Origin: Streptomyces sp. NBC_00523
GTDB taxonomy: Bacteria > Actinomycetota > Actinomycetes > Streptomycetales > Streptomycetaceae
DNA length: 64,000 nt
Reading direction: 5' to 3'
Assembly: GCF_036346615.1 (NCBI RefSeq)
Contig: NZ_CP107836.1
Span: 1,612,001 to 1,676,000 of the forward strand
The translations under genes were made by a program, and so were the position numbers. Below the pieces are notes generated by a model that saw only the letters and a program-made list of their open reading frames with translations, did not search any database and was not told the DNA's origin. Shown one piece after another: positions 15,303 to 23,256 of this stretch (position 1 is its first letter; each line of letters starts with the position of its first letter).

Positions 15303-17320
15303 GTACGCCCTACCCCTTCACCGCCATCGTCGGCCAGGACGACCTGCGGCTCGGGCTGCTGCTCAACGCGGTCAGCCCGGCCGTGGGCGGGGTCCTGGTC
15401 CGCGGCGAGAAGGGCACCGCCAAGTCGACCGCCGTGCGCGCGCTGGCCGCGCTGATGCCGGAGGTCGCCGTCGTGCCGGGGTGCCGGTTCTCGTGCGACC
15501 CCGCCGCGCCCGACCCGGCGTGCCCGGACGGCCCGCACGAGGACACCTCCGGCGTGTCGCGGGCGGCGCGGACCGTGGAGCTGCCGGTCGGCGCGTCCGA
15601 GGACCGGCTCGTCGGGGCGCTCGACATCGAACGGGCCCTCGCGGAGGGCGTGAAGGCCTTCGAACCCGGCCTGCTCGCGGACGCGCACCGCGGAATCCTG
15701 TACGTGGACGAGGTCAACCTGCTCCACGACCATCTGGTGGACCTGCTGCTCGACGCGGCGGCCATGGGTGCCTCGTACGTGGAGCGCGAGGGCGTCTCCG
15801 TACGGCATGCGGCGCGGTTCCTGCTCGTCGGGACGATGAACCCGGAAGAGGGCGAGCTGCGGCCGCAGTTGCTCGACCGGTTCGGGCTGACCGTCGAGGT
15901 CGCGGCGTCCCGGGAGACGGACCAGCGGGTGGAGGTCGTGCGGCGGCGGCTCGCCTACGAGGACGATCCGGCGGGCTTCGCGGCGCGCTGGGCCTCCGAG
16001 GAAGCGGAGTTGCGGGACCGGATCGCGGCCGCGCGGGCGCTGCTGCCCGAAGTGGTGCTCGGCGACCGGGCGTTGCGGCAGATCGCGGCGACCTGCGCGG
16101 CCTTCGAGGTCGACGGGATGCGCGCGGACATCGTCATGGCCAGGACCGCGACCGCGCTGGCCGCGTGGGCGGGGCGCACCGACGTGGAGGCCGAGGACGT
16201 CCGGCAGGCGGCGCTGCTCGCGCTCCCCCACCGGAGGCGGCGGAACCCCTTCGACGCGCCGGGCCTCGACGAGGACAAGCTGGACGACACGCTGGAGCAG
16301 AACGGCGGCGAGGACGACGAGCCGGAGCCGGACGGGCCCGGTGACGGCGGTGGCGGCGGAGGGGGCGGCGGGCTGCCGCCGCAGGGGGACGGGCCCGACA
16401 CGCCGCCCTCCCCCGCCGACGGGGCGGACGACACGCCCGGCGCCCCGGTGCCCGGGCAGGGTGGGGAGCAGCAGCCCGTACGGGCCGGTGAGCCGTTCCG
16501 TACGAAGATGCTCAGCGTGCCCGGTCTCGGCGAGGGCGCTGCGGGGCGGCGGTCCCGGGCGCGCACCGAGCACGGGCGGACGACCGGTGCGCGGCGGCCC
16601 GAGGGTGCGCTGACCAAGCTGCATCTGGCGGCGACCGTGCAGGCCGCCGCCCCGCACCAGCGGGCGCGGGGCCGGTCCGGGCGGGGGCTCGTGGTGCGGC
16701 GGGACGATCTGCGGCAGGCGACGCGGGAGGGGCGCGAGGGGAATCTCGTGCTGTTCGTCGTGGACGCCTCCGGGTCGATGGCCGCCCGGCAGCGCATGGG
16801 CGCCGTGAAGGGCGCGGTGCTGTCCCTGCTGATGGACGCCTACCAGCGGCGCGACAAGGTCGGCCTGGTCACCTTCCGGGGCCGGGACGCGGAGCTGGCG
16901 CTGCCGCCGACCTCGTCGGTGGACGCGGCGGCGGCCCGCCTCGAGTCGCTGCCGACGGGCGGGCGCACCCCGGTGGCCGCCGGGCTGCTCAAGGCCCATG
17001 ACGTGCTGCGGGTGGAGCGGCTGCGCGACCCGTCCCGGCGGCCCCTGCTGGTCGTGGTGACGGACGGGCGGGCGACCGGCGGGCCGGACCCGGTGGCGCT
17101 GGCCGCGCGGGCCGCCCGGCTGCACGCGGCCGAGGGCATCGCGTCGGTCGTCGTGGACTGCGAGACGGGGCCGGTACGGCTGGGGCTCGCGGCGAACCTC
17201 GCCGCCGACCTGGGCGGCACCGCCGTCACGCTGGACGAGCTGCGCGCCGAATCGATCGCCGGGCTGGTCAAGGACGTCCGGGGCACGGGCTCCGGGCACA
17301 CCGACAGGAGGGTCGCGTAA
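15299..17320 (+). CDS. Fused AAA+/VWA chelatase, putative cobaltochelatase component
   Basis: A 673-residue protein combining a ChlI-like AAA+ domain and a ChlD-like von Willebrand A domain. The AAA+ part has Walker A VRGEKGTAKSTAVRAL (about 32-47), Walker B ILYVDEVNLL and sensor GTMNPEEGELRPQLLDRFGL. A proline-, glycine- and aspartate-rich linker (about residues 330-400) leads to the VWA domain with the metal site DASGSMAARQRMGAVKGAV. Mg-chelatase-like fusions in actinobacterial cobalamin clusters are thought to power metal insertion; the large CobN subunit is not in this window. GTG start overlaps the cobQ stop; the stop TAATG overlaps cobO by one base. Confidence 0.88.
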   Translation: MSTPYPFTAIVGQDDLRLGLLLNAVSPAVGGVLVRGEKGTAKSTAVRALAALMPEVAVVPGCRFSCDPAAPDPACPDGPHEDTSGVSRAARTVELPVGASEDRLVGALDIERALAEGVKAFEPGLLADAHRGILYVDEVNLLHDHLVDLLLDAAAMGASYVEREGVSVRHAARFLLVGTMNPEEGELRPQLLDRFGLTVEVAASRETDQRVEVVRRRLAYEDDPAGFAARWASEEAELRDRIAAARALLPEVVLGDRALRQIAATCAAFEVDGMRADIVMARTATALAAWAGRTDVEAEDVRQAALLALPHRRRRNPFDAPGLDEDKLDDTLEQNGGEDDEPEPDGPGDGGGGGGGGGLPPQGDGPDTPPSPADGADDTPGAPVPGQGGEQQPVRAGEPFRTKMLSVPGLGEGAAGRRSRARTEHGRTTGARRPEGALTKLHLAATVQAAAPHQRARGRSGRGLVVRRDDLRQATREGREGNLVLFVVDASGSMAARQRMGAVKGAVLSLLMDAYQRRDKVGLVTFRGRDAELALPPTSSVDAAAARLESLPTGGRTPVAAGLLKAHDVLRVERLRDPSRRPLLVVVTDGRATGGPDPVALAARAARLHAAEGIASVVVDCETGPVRLGLAANLAADLGGTAVTLDELRAESIAGLVKDVRGTGSGHTDRRVA

Positions 17321-17919
17321 TGCCGCAGGGACAGCCGGAGAGCGTGCCGGACGACGGACTCACCACCCGGCAGCGGCGCAACCGGCCGCTGCTGATGGTG
17401 CACACCGGCATCGGCAAGGGGAAGTCGACGGCGGCCTTCGGGCTCGCGCTGCGCGCCTGGAACCAGGGGTGGCCCATCGGGGTCTTCCAGTTCGTCAAGT
17501 CGGCGAAGTGGAAGGTCGGCGAGGAGAACGCGCTGAAGGTCCTCGGCGCGAGCGGCGAGGGCGGGTCCGTCGCCTGGCACAAGATGGGCGAGGGCTGGTC
17601 CTGGGTCCAGCGCGACGACCAGACGGACAACGAGGCGAAGGCCCGGGAAGGCTGGGAGCAGGTCAAGCGCGACCTGGCCGCCGAGACGTACCGGCTGTAC
17701 GTGCTGGACGAGTTCGCCTATCCGCTGCACTGGGGGTGGATCGACACCGGCGAGGTCGTCTCCGTCCTGCGCGACCGCCCCGGTACGCAGCACGTGGTGA
17801 TCACCGGCCGCAACGCACCCGCGGCGCTGCTGGACGCGGCGGACCTGGTGACGGACATGTCGAAGGTCAAGCACCCGATGGACGCCGGGCAGAAGGGCCA
17901 GAGGGGCATCGAGTGGTGA
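17320..17919 (+). CDS. cobO: Corrinoid adenosyltransferase (CobO/BtuR family)
   Basis: A 199-residue enzyme that transfers the adenosyl group of ATP to reduced corrinoid. The nucleotide-binding loop HTGIGKGKSTAAFGLALRA (about residues 28-46) and LYVLDEFAYPLHWGWID (about 128-144) are family hallmarks, as is HVVITGRNAPAALLDAADLVTDM. It belongs to the CobA/CobO type rather than the PduO type. The ATG shares its A with the stop of the chelatase gene and the TGA overlaps the GTG of cobB, so it lies within a fully coupled run of five genes. Confidence 0.95.
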   Translation: MPQGQPESVPDDGLTTRQRRNRPLLMVHTGIGKGKSTAAFGLALRAWNQGWPIGVFQFVKSAKWKVGEENALKVLGASGEGGSVAWHKMGEGWSWVQRDDQTDNEAKAREGWEQVKRDLAAETYRLYVLDEFAYPLHWGWIDTGEVVSVLRDRPGTQHVVITGRNAPAALLDAADLVTDMSKVKHPMDAGQKGQRGIEW

Positions 17920-19355
17920 ATGTGCCACGCCTGGTCATCGCCGCGCCCTCGTCCGGGAGCGGCAAGACCACCGTCGCGACGGGGCTGATGGCGGCGTTCG
18001 CCGCGCGGGGGCTCGCCGTGTCCGGGCACAAGGTGGGCCCCGACTACATCGACCCCGGCTTCCACACGCTCGCGACCGGGCGGCCCGGGCGCAACCTCGA
18101 CGCCTACATGTGCGGGCCCGAGCTGATCGCGCCGCTGTTCGCGCACGGGGCGCGGGGGTGCGGGCTGGCCGTGGTCGAGGGCGTGATGGGGCTGTACGAC
18201 GGGGCTTCGGGCCTCGGTGAGCTGGCGTCCACCGCGCATGTGGCGAAGCTGCTGCGGGCGCCGGTGGTGCTCGTCGTGGACGCGTCCTCGCAGTCGCGGT
18301 CGGTGGCGGCGCTGGTGCACGGCTTCGCGTCCTGGGACGCGGAGGTGCGGACCGGCGGGGTGATCCTGAACAAGGTGGGGTCCGACCGGCACGAGGCGCT
18401 GTTGCGGGAGGCGTTGGAGGAGTCGGGGGTGCCGGTGCTCGGTGCCCTGCGGCGGGCGGAGGGGGTTTCCGTGCCGTCGCGGCATCTGGGGTTGGTGCCG
18501 GTGGCGGAGCGGCGGTCCGATGCGGTGGCCGCTGTCGCGGCCATGGCGGGGCAGGTGGCTGCGGGGTGCGACCTGGAGGGGTTGTTGGCGTTGGCTCGGT
18601 CGGCGCCTGGGGTGCCTGGGGCGGGGTGGTCTGCGGGGGAGGCGGTGGGGGGCGCCTTCGGCGGTTCTGTTCCCCTGCCCGCCCCTTCCCGTAACCGGGG
18701 CTCTGCCCCGGACCCCGCTCCTCAAGTGCCGGAGGGGCTTGATTTGGCGGGTGTCAAGCCTGTTGTTGCTGTTGCCGGTGGAGCCGCCTTTACGTTCTCG
18801 TATGCCGAGAACACCGAGTTGCTTGCCGCTGCCGGGGCTGACGTCGTTTCCTTTGATCCGCTGCGGGACGAGGCTCTGCCGCTCGGGACCCGGGGCGTCG
18901 TCATCGGGGGTGGGTTTCCCGAGGTGTACGCCCCCGAGTTGTCGGCCAATGAGGCCTTGCGGAAGGCCGTCGCGGAGTTGGCGCTCTCCGGGGCTCCGGT
19001 GGCCGCCGAGTGTGCCGGGTTGTTGTATCTGGCGCGGTCGTTGGACGGGCTGCCGATGTGCGGGGTGCTCGACGCCGAGGCGCGGATGACGAAGCGGCTG
19101 ACGCTCGGGTACCGGGACGCCGTGGCGCTCACCGACAACGTGCTGGCGCCCGCCGGGGCGCGGATGCGTGGGCACGAGTTCCACCGGACCGTCATCGAGC
19201 CGGGGGCGGGCGACGAACCCGCCTGGGGCATGCACCGGCCCGAGCGGCGCGTCGAGGGGTTCGTCCGGGGCAACGTGCACGCGAGCTATCTGCACACCCA
19301 CTGGGCCGCGTCGCCCGGGACGGCCGCGCGGTTCGTGGAGCGGTGCCGGGGGTGA
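17916..19355 (+). CDS. cobB: Cobyrinate a,c-diamide synthase with a repeat-derived linker
   Basis: A 479-residue amidotransferase of the CobB/CbiA type. The ATP-binding domain begins IAAPSSGSGKTTVATGLM (about residues 7-24) and contains HKVGPDYIDPGFH. The glutamine amidotransferase domain begins near residue 284 (AVAGGAAFTFSYAENTELL), with the nucleophile Cys near 366 in AAECAGLLYLAR and a final HTHWA. The linker (about residues 250-280) contains PLPAPSRNRGSAPDPAP, the translation of a dispersed palindromic repeat (18678-18742). Codons from about 18560 to 18860 contain many TTG and T-ending triplets, unlike the flanks. Both catalytic halves look complete, so the enzyme may be active. GTG at 17916 overlaps the cobO stop. 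Confidence 0.92.
   Translation: MNVPRLVIAAPSSGSGKTTVATGLMAAFAARGLAVSGHKVGPDYIDPGFHTLATGRPGRNLDAYMCGPELIAPLFAHGARGCGLAVVEGVMGLYDGASGLGELASTAHVAKLLRAPVVLVVDASSQSRSVAALVHGFASWDAEVRTGGVILNKVGSDRHEALLREALEESGVPVLGALRRAEGVSVPSRHLGLVPVAERRSDAVAAVAAMAGQVAAGCDLEGLLALARSAPGVPGAGWSAGEAVGGAFGGSVPLPAPSRNRGSAPDPAPQVPEGLDLAGVKPVVAVAGGAAFTFSYAENTELLAAAGADVVSFDPLRDEALPLGTRGVVIGGGFPEVYAPELSANEALRKAVAELALSGAPVAAECAGLLYLARSLDGLPMCGVLDAEARMTKRLTLGYRDAVALTDNVLAPAGARMRGHEFHRTVIEPGAGDEPAWGMHRPERRVEGFVRGNVHASYLHTHWAASPGTAARFVERCRG
18678..18742 (+). repeat. Dispersed palindromic repeat (copy B) inside cobB
   Basis: This 65-base segment has the same length as 7225-7289 and matches it at 56 positions, sharing CCCGCCCCTTCCCG, CCCCGGACCCCGC and the GCCGG-GGGGCT arm. 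It lies wholly inside cobB and adds no stop or frameshift, so it is translated into the interdomain linker. It contains only the left half of the element seen between genes; the right arm is not present. Confidence 0.75.
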
Positions 19356-19360
19356 CGGGG

Positions 19361-20083
19361 TCACTGGGCGAGGCCCACCACCAGCCAGATGAAGCACACT
19401 CCGGCCACCGTGCACAGCAGCGTGGACCGCGCCGGGTGGTCGTGGTGGGCCTCGGGCAGGATCTCGGCGGCGGCGAGGTAGAGCAGCGCGCCGCCGAAGA
19501 AGCCGAGATAGCAGCCGAGCAGTTCCTCCGGCAGGGTGAACAGCAGCGTCGTCGCGGCCCCGACGACGGGCGCCGCCGCGTCCGCGAAGAGCATCGTGAG
19601 GGCCTTGCGGCGGGCGTTCCCGTACAGGCTGGTGATCGTGTACGTGTTGAACCCGTCCGCGAAGTCGTGCGTGATCACGGCGAGCGCGACGGCCGCCCCC
19701 ATGCCGCCGCCGACCTGGAAGGCCGCGCCGAGCGCCACCCCGTCCATCAGGCTGTGGCCGACCATCGCGGACGCCGCCGTCAGCCCCACCTGCGGGACCC
19801 GCTCCTCGGCCGCCCCGTGGGCCGCCTGGCGCACCGCGAGCAGCCGCTCCACGAGGTGGGCGACGAGGAAGCCGCCGACGAACAGCAGCAGCGCCGCCGG
19901 GACGCCGAAGACCAGGCCGCCCGCCGCCTCCACCGCCTCGGGCAGCAGGTCCAGGCCGACCACGCCGAGCATCAGCCCACCGGCCAGACCGAGGACCAGG
20001 TGGCGGCGGTCGCTGACGCGCTGGGCGACCCAGCCGCCCGCCAGGGTCATCAGGAACGCGCCGAGCGCGACGAACACCGCCAT
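19361..20083 (-). CDS. ZIP family divalent metal transporter
   Basis: A 240-residue membrane protein with about eight hydrophobic segments. The ZIP metal-site helices are visible as VGHSLMDGVALGAAF near residue 115 and AVITHDFADGFNTYTI near 145, carrying the His, Asp and Asn ligands. A cytoplasmic loop (LLAVRQAAHGAAEERV) separates the two halves. ZIP proteins bring zinc or related metals into the cytoplasm. It is embedded between cobB and cobE but on the other strand: its stop is five bases from the cobB stop, and its start is six bases from the proposed cobE start. Its position suggests a metal link to cobalamin synthesis, without proof. Confidence 0.87.
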   Translation of the reverse strand: MAVFVALGAFLMTLAGGWVAQRVSDRRHLVLGLAGGLMLGVVGLDLLPEAVEAAGGLVFGVPAALLLFVGGFLVAHLVERLLAVRQAAHGAAEERVPQVGLTAASAMVGHSLMDGVALGAAFQVGGGMGAAVALAVITHDFADGFNTYTITSLYGNARRKALTMLFADAAAPVVGAATTLLFTLPEELLGCYLGFFGGALLYLAAAEILPEAHHDHPARSTLLCTVAGVCFIWLVVGLAQ

Positions 20084-20089
20084 GGCCTC

Positions 20090-20518
20090 TTGCTAGCCGA
20101 TGCACCCCGCTCCGCGCATCTCGGCGCGCTCGTCGTCGGCGTCGGCGCCTCCCGGGGCGTCTGTGCCGACGAGGTCACCGGGCTGGTCCTGGAGGTGCTG
20201 CGGGAGGCGGGGCTCACAGGGCTCGCCGAGCTGGTCACCGTCACGGCGAAGGCCCGGGAGCCGGGGCTGCTCGACGCCGCCGCGCGGCTCGGGGTTCCGC
20301 TCCGCGCGTACCCGGCGGACGTGCTCGCCCTGGTCCCCGTCCCGCACCCCTCCGGCGCGGCGTTCGCCGCCCTCGGCACCCCCTCGGTGGCCGAGGCCGC
20401 CGCGCTCGCCGGCGGCGGTCAACTCCTCGTGCCCAAAAGGAAGTCACGGCCCCGCGACGGGGGCCCGTCGAGGGCCACCTGCGCGGTCGCGCGCCGGCCG
20501 GTCGGGACCGTTGCGTGA
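20090..20518 (+). CDS. cobE: Cobalamin biosynthesis protein, CobE/CbiG C-terminal type
   Basis: About 142 residues with the CobE/CbiG-C signature GVGASRGVCADEVTGLVLEVL near the start, then AELVTVTAKAREPGLLDAAARLGVPLRAY and ALVPVPHPS. This domain takes part in the ring-contraction/C20 stage of corrin synthesis; in the aerobic pathway CobE's exact reaction is unclear. The start is uncertain: the only in-frame candidate before the conserved block is a TTG at 20090, without a ribosome site and only six bases from the divergent ZIP start. The stop overlaps the GTG of the following PLP enzyme gene. Confidence 0.8.
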   Translation: MLADAPRSAHLGALVVGVGASRGVCADEVTGLVLEVLREAGLTGLAELVTVTAKAREPGLLDAAARLGVPLRAYPADVLALVPVPHPSGAAFAALGTPSVAEAAALAGGGQLLVPKRKSRPRDGGPSRATCAVARRPVGTVA

Positions 20519-21699
20519 AACAGGGTGCGGGGCGCATAGTCATCCTGCCGGAGTCCACCCAGGCCACGGCGCACACCCCCCACCACACCCCCACCACGGC
20601 GGTCATGCACACTCCCACTGAGAGTCCCGACGCGACAGGCGCGGGCACCCACGATCTGCGTCACCACGGAGACGCGGAAGTACGCGGACGGGGCCGGGAT
20701 CTGACCGATCTCGCCGTCAACGTACGCGCCGGTACCCCACCGGCCTGGCTGAAGGAGCGCATAGCCTGCTCCCTGGGCGCGCTCGCCGCGTACCCGGACG
20801 GCCGCGAGGCCCGCGAGGCCGTTGCCGCGCGCCACGGACTTCCCCCCGAACGCGTCCTGTTGACGGCGGGCGCGGCGGAGGCCTTCGTCCTCATCGCCCG
20901 TGCGCTGCCCGCCCGGCGGCCGTACGTGGTGCACCCTCAGTTCACCGAGCCCGAGGCGGCGCTGCGCGCGGCCGGGCACGAGGTGGGGCGGGTGCTGCTG
21001 CGGGCCGGGGACGACTTCCGGCTCGACCCCGCGGACGTGCCCGACGACGCGGATCTGGTGGTCGTCGGCAATCCGACCAACCCGACGTCCGTCCTCCATC
21101 CCGCCGCCGTCCTCGAACGCCTCGCGCGTCCCGGCCGGACCCTGGTGGTGGACGAGGCGTTCATGGACGCGGTGCCGGGCGAGCGCGAGGCCCTGATCGG
21201 GCGTACGGACATCCCCGGGCTCGTCGTCCTGCGCAGCCTCACCAAGACCTGGGGGCTCGCCGGGCTGCGCATCGGTTACGTGGCGGCCGAGCCGGAGACG
21301 ATCCGCACCCTGGCGGACGCCCAGCCGCTGTGGCCGGTGTCGTCGCCCGCGCTGGCGGCGGCGGAGGCGTGCATGGAGCCGCGCGCGCTGGCGGAGGCCG
21401 CCGGTGCGGCGGACCGGATCGTGGTGGACCGGGCGCATCTGGTCGCCGGACTGCGGGAGTTCTCGGAGGTCCGGGTGGTCGAGCCGGCCGAGGGGCCGTT
21501 CGTGCTGATCCGCCTCGACGGGGCCGCCGAGATAAGGGAGCGGCTGCGGATGCTGGGGTTCGCGGCGCGGCGAGGAGATACGTTTCCTGGGCTCGGGGAC
21601 GGCTGGCTGCGGCTGGCGGTGCGCGACCGGACGACGACCAACCGCTTCCTCCAGGCGCTGGACCTGGCGCTCCAGGCGCTGACGGTGGCGGGGCGGTAG
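20515..21699 (+). CDS. cobC: PLP-dependent aminotransferase-fold enzyme, CobC type (Rv2231c-like)
   Basis: A protein of up to 394 residues with the class I/II aminotransferase fold: LTDLAVNVRAGTPPAWLKERI, a YPDG motif, VVVGNPTNPTSVLHP (Asn binding), VVDEAFMDAVPGE with the conserved Asp, and LRSLTKTWGLAGLRIGY with the PLP-binding Lys. CobC/CobD enzymes make aminopropanol phosphate from threonine phosphate for the lower loop of cobalamin, which suits the cluster. The GTG at 20515 overlaps the cobE stop (GTGA) and the frame is GC3-rich from there, but ATG 20605 is also plausible, since the first 30 residues are His- and Thr-rich and atypical. Confidence 0.87.
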   Translation: MKQGAGRIVILPESTQATAHTPHHTPTTAVMHTPTESPDATGAGTHDLRHHGDAEVRGRGRDLTDLAVNVRAGTPPAWLKERIACSLGALAAYPDGREAREAVAARHGLPPERVLLTAGAAEAFVLIARALPARRPYVVHPQFTEPEAALRAAGHEVGRVLLRAGDDFRLDPADVPDDADLVVVGNPTNPTSVLHPAAVLERLARPGRTLVVDEAFMDAVPGEREALIGRTDIPGLVVLRSLTKTWGLAGLRIGYVAAEPETIRTLADAQPLWPVSSPALAAAEACMEPRALAEAAGAADRIVVDRAHLVAGLREFSEVRVVEPAEGPFVLIRLDGAAEIRERLRMLGFAARRGDTFPGLGDGWLRLAVRDRTTTNRFLQALDLALQALTVAGR

Positions 21700-21738
21700 C
21701 GAAGGGCGCTCCGGGTGGTGGGCGGTGCTCCACCAGGT

Positions 21739-21768
21739 GAGCGGTGCTCCCCCCTCGGAGCACCGCTC
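21739..21768. terminator. Bidirectional hairpin terminator
   Basis: Perfect 12-bp inverted repeat GAGCGGTGCTCC (21739-21750) and GGAGCACCGCTC (21757-21768) with a six-base loop. It lies between the convergent cobC and LAETG-protein genes and can serve both. Confidence 0.82.
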
Positions 21769-21804
21769 GCCCTCCCCTCCCCCGGGGTTCCTCCCCTCGG
21801 GCCG

Positions 21805-22932
21805 TCAGCCTCGGGCGCGGCGGCGGGTCAGGACCATGGCGCCCGCCCCGGCCGCCAGCAGCAGCGCCGCGCCGCCCGCGATGTACGGGGTGCTGGAGCT
21901 GCTGCCCGTCTCGGCCAGGTCCCCGTCCGTGGCGGCCGGGGCCTGGTCCGTACCCGTCTGGGTCTTCACGTCGCCGCCGCCCCCGGTGGAGCCGGCCTTG
22001 TCGCCGCCGCCCGTGGAACCGCCGTTCCCGGAGCCGCCGTCGGTCGCGCCGCCGTCACCCGAGCCGCCGTCCGTCGAACCGCCCCCGGTCGCGCCGCCGT
22101 TCTCGTTCCCGCCGTTGTCGCCGCCGCCGTTCTCGTTCCCGCCGTTCTCGTTGCCCCCGTTGTCACCGCCGCCGTTGTGGCCGCCCCCGTTGCCGCCGCC
22201 GCCCGTGTGGCCGCCGTGGCCCTTCGGGGTTTCGCAGGTGGCCTCCGCGAGCGTGACCTCGCCCTTGACGTCCGCGACGTTCAGGTTGCCCGGGTTGATC
22301 GACACCTTGAGCTGGAGTGCCACAGCGGCGGCCGTGCGCGAGGTGGTCCGCGTCTTCGACAGGTCGAGCGTCACCTCGCCGACCTGCGGCACCGCGACCC
22401 GCGTGGTACCGCCCGCCGTGAGCGTGACGCGCTTTCCGAGCACCGACACGGACCCGAGCACATTGGCCTCGGCGACCGGCCGGCTGCCCGCCTCGCAGAC
22501 CGCCTTCGAGGTGACCTTCTCCACCTTGAGCAGCGGGAACATCGTGAGCCCGGGGAGGCTCACCCGGGCGTTGGCGAGATTGCTGTAGCCGGCGGCGCGG
22601 TGCTGGTCGGCGGTGGCCTTCGCGGTGGCCACATCGGCCTTGAGAACGCTGAACGGCTTTCCGCGGTCCACCCCGTCGAGCCGCACGCTGAGCGCGGTCT
22701 GCTCGGCGCTGCGCGGCGCCTGCACCTCGTTGAGCGTGACCTTCAACGGCACATCGACCGTCTTGTTGAGGAGGGAGACGTCGAGTGCGGTACGGAGCAC
22801 GACCGCGCTCGCCTTCCCGTCGCCGCCGGACGTGGTGGTCGCGGGGGCGGCGTGGGCCGGGACCGCGACCAGGGCGGCGACGGGAGCTGCGGCGACCGCC
22901 AGTGCGGCGAGGCGGAAGGTGTTGCTGTTCAA
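21805..22932 (-). CDS. LAETG-anchored cell-wall protein (SCO1860-like)
   Basis: A 375-residue exported protein. Residues 1-28 form a signal peptide ending AVPAHA-AP. The folded region (about 30-235) is rich in beta strands and has two Cys (near 146 and 235). Then comes a flexible Gly/Asn/Glu/Ser-rich spacer with repeats such as GGNENGG and TDGGSG, followed by LAETG, a hydrophobic helix and RRRARG. That C-terminus is a sorting signal for class E sortases, which in Streptomyces use LAxTG. It resembles SCO1860 in sequence layout and synteny. Its function at the wall is unknown. The 324-bp upstream gap holds two dyads listed separately. Confidence 0.88.
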   Translation of the reverse strand: MNSNTFRLAALAVAAAPVAALVAVPAHAAPATTTSGGDGKASAVVLRTALDVSLLNKTVDVPLKVTLNEVQAPRSAEQTALSVRLDGVDRGKPFSVLKADVATAKATADQHRAAGYSNLANARVSLPGLTMFPLLKVEKVTSKAVCEAGSRPVAEANVLGSVSVLGKRVTLTAGGTTRVAVPQVGEVTLDLSKTRTTSRTAAAVALQLKVSINPGNLNVADVKGEVTLAEATCETPKGHGGHTGGGGNGGGHNGGGDNGGNENGGNENGGGDNGGNENGGATGGGSTDGGSGDGGATDGGSGNGGSTGGGDKAGSTGGGGDVKTQTGTDQAPAATDGDLAETGSSSSTPYIAGGAALLLAAGAGAMVLTRRRARG

Positions 22933-23037
22933 GATGGTGGAACCCCCACAGGAGACATGGAGCCACCGGTGCGCCGTCCAATGGGGGACATCGCGGGCAC
23001 CGGTGGCCTCGACTCCGTGAATCTTTACGCACAGAGG

Positions 23038-23068
23038 GTGAACTGGCGGACACCTGACGCCAGTTCAC
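23038..23068. promoter_or_regulatory. Perfect 11-bp inverted repeat upstream of the LAETG-protein gene
   Basis: GTGAACTGGCG (23038-23048) and CGCCAGTTCAC (23058-23068) are exact inverted repeats around a nine-base spacer, about 105-135 bases upstream of the LAETG-protein start. A second interrupted dyad follows at 23085-23112: CGTGCC, the palindrome TATTCGAATA, then GGCACG. Either could be a regulator site or an RNA hairpin in the leader. The rest of the 22933-23256 gap shows no plausible gene; no convincing -10/-35 pair was identified. Confidence 0.5.
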
Positions 23069-23256
23069 TCCAAAGGGGGGTTTCCGTGCCTGTATTCGAA
23101 TATTCCGGCACGTGCGTTCCTCGGGTTCACCCGTTTCACTGAGCGCCGGGGCGTTTCGGACCGCGTGAGGGCGGCCCGCACGAGGACTGTGCCGCGTACA
23201 CGGAAAAGGTTCAACGAGCGGACCGCCCCCGGGTCACTGCCGGTCAACGCGGTGCG

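Noticed and set aside
20100..20621. Plus-strand frame overlapping cobE that ends in a His-rich stretch
   Set aside because: The CobE signature lies in another frame; the His-rich end is chance from CAC-rich sequence at the cobC start.
22010..22200. Regular short repeats that could suggest a tandem array or CRISPR
   Set aside because: They are codon-level repeats of the Gly/Asn/Glu spacer in the LAETG wall protein; no spacer-repeat alternation of CRISPR size.
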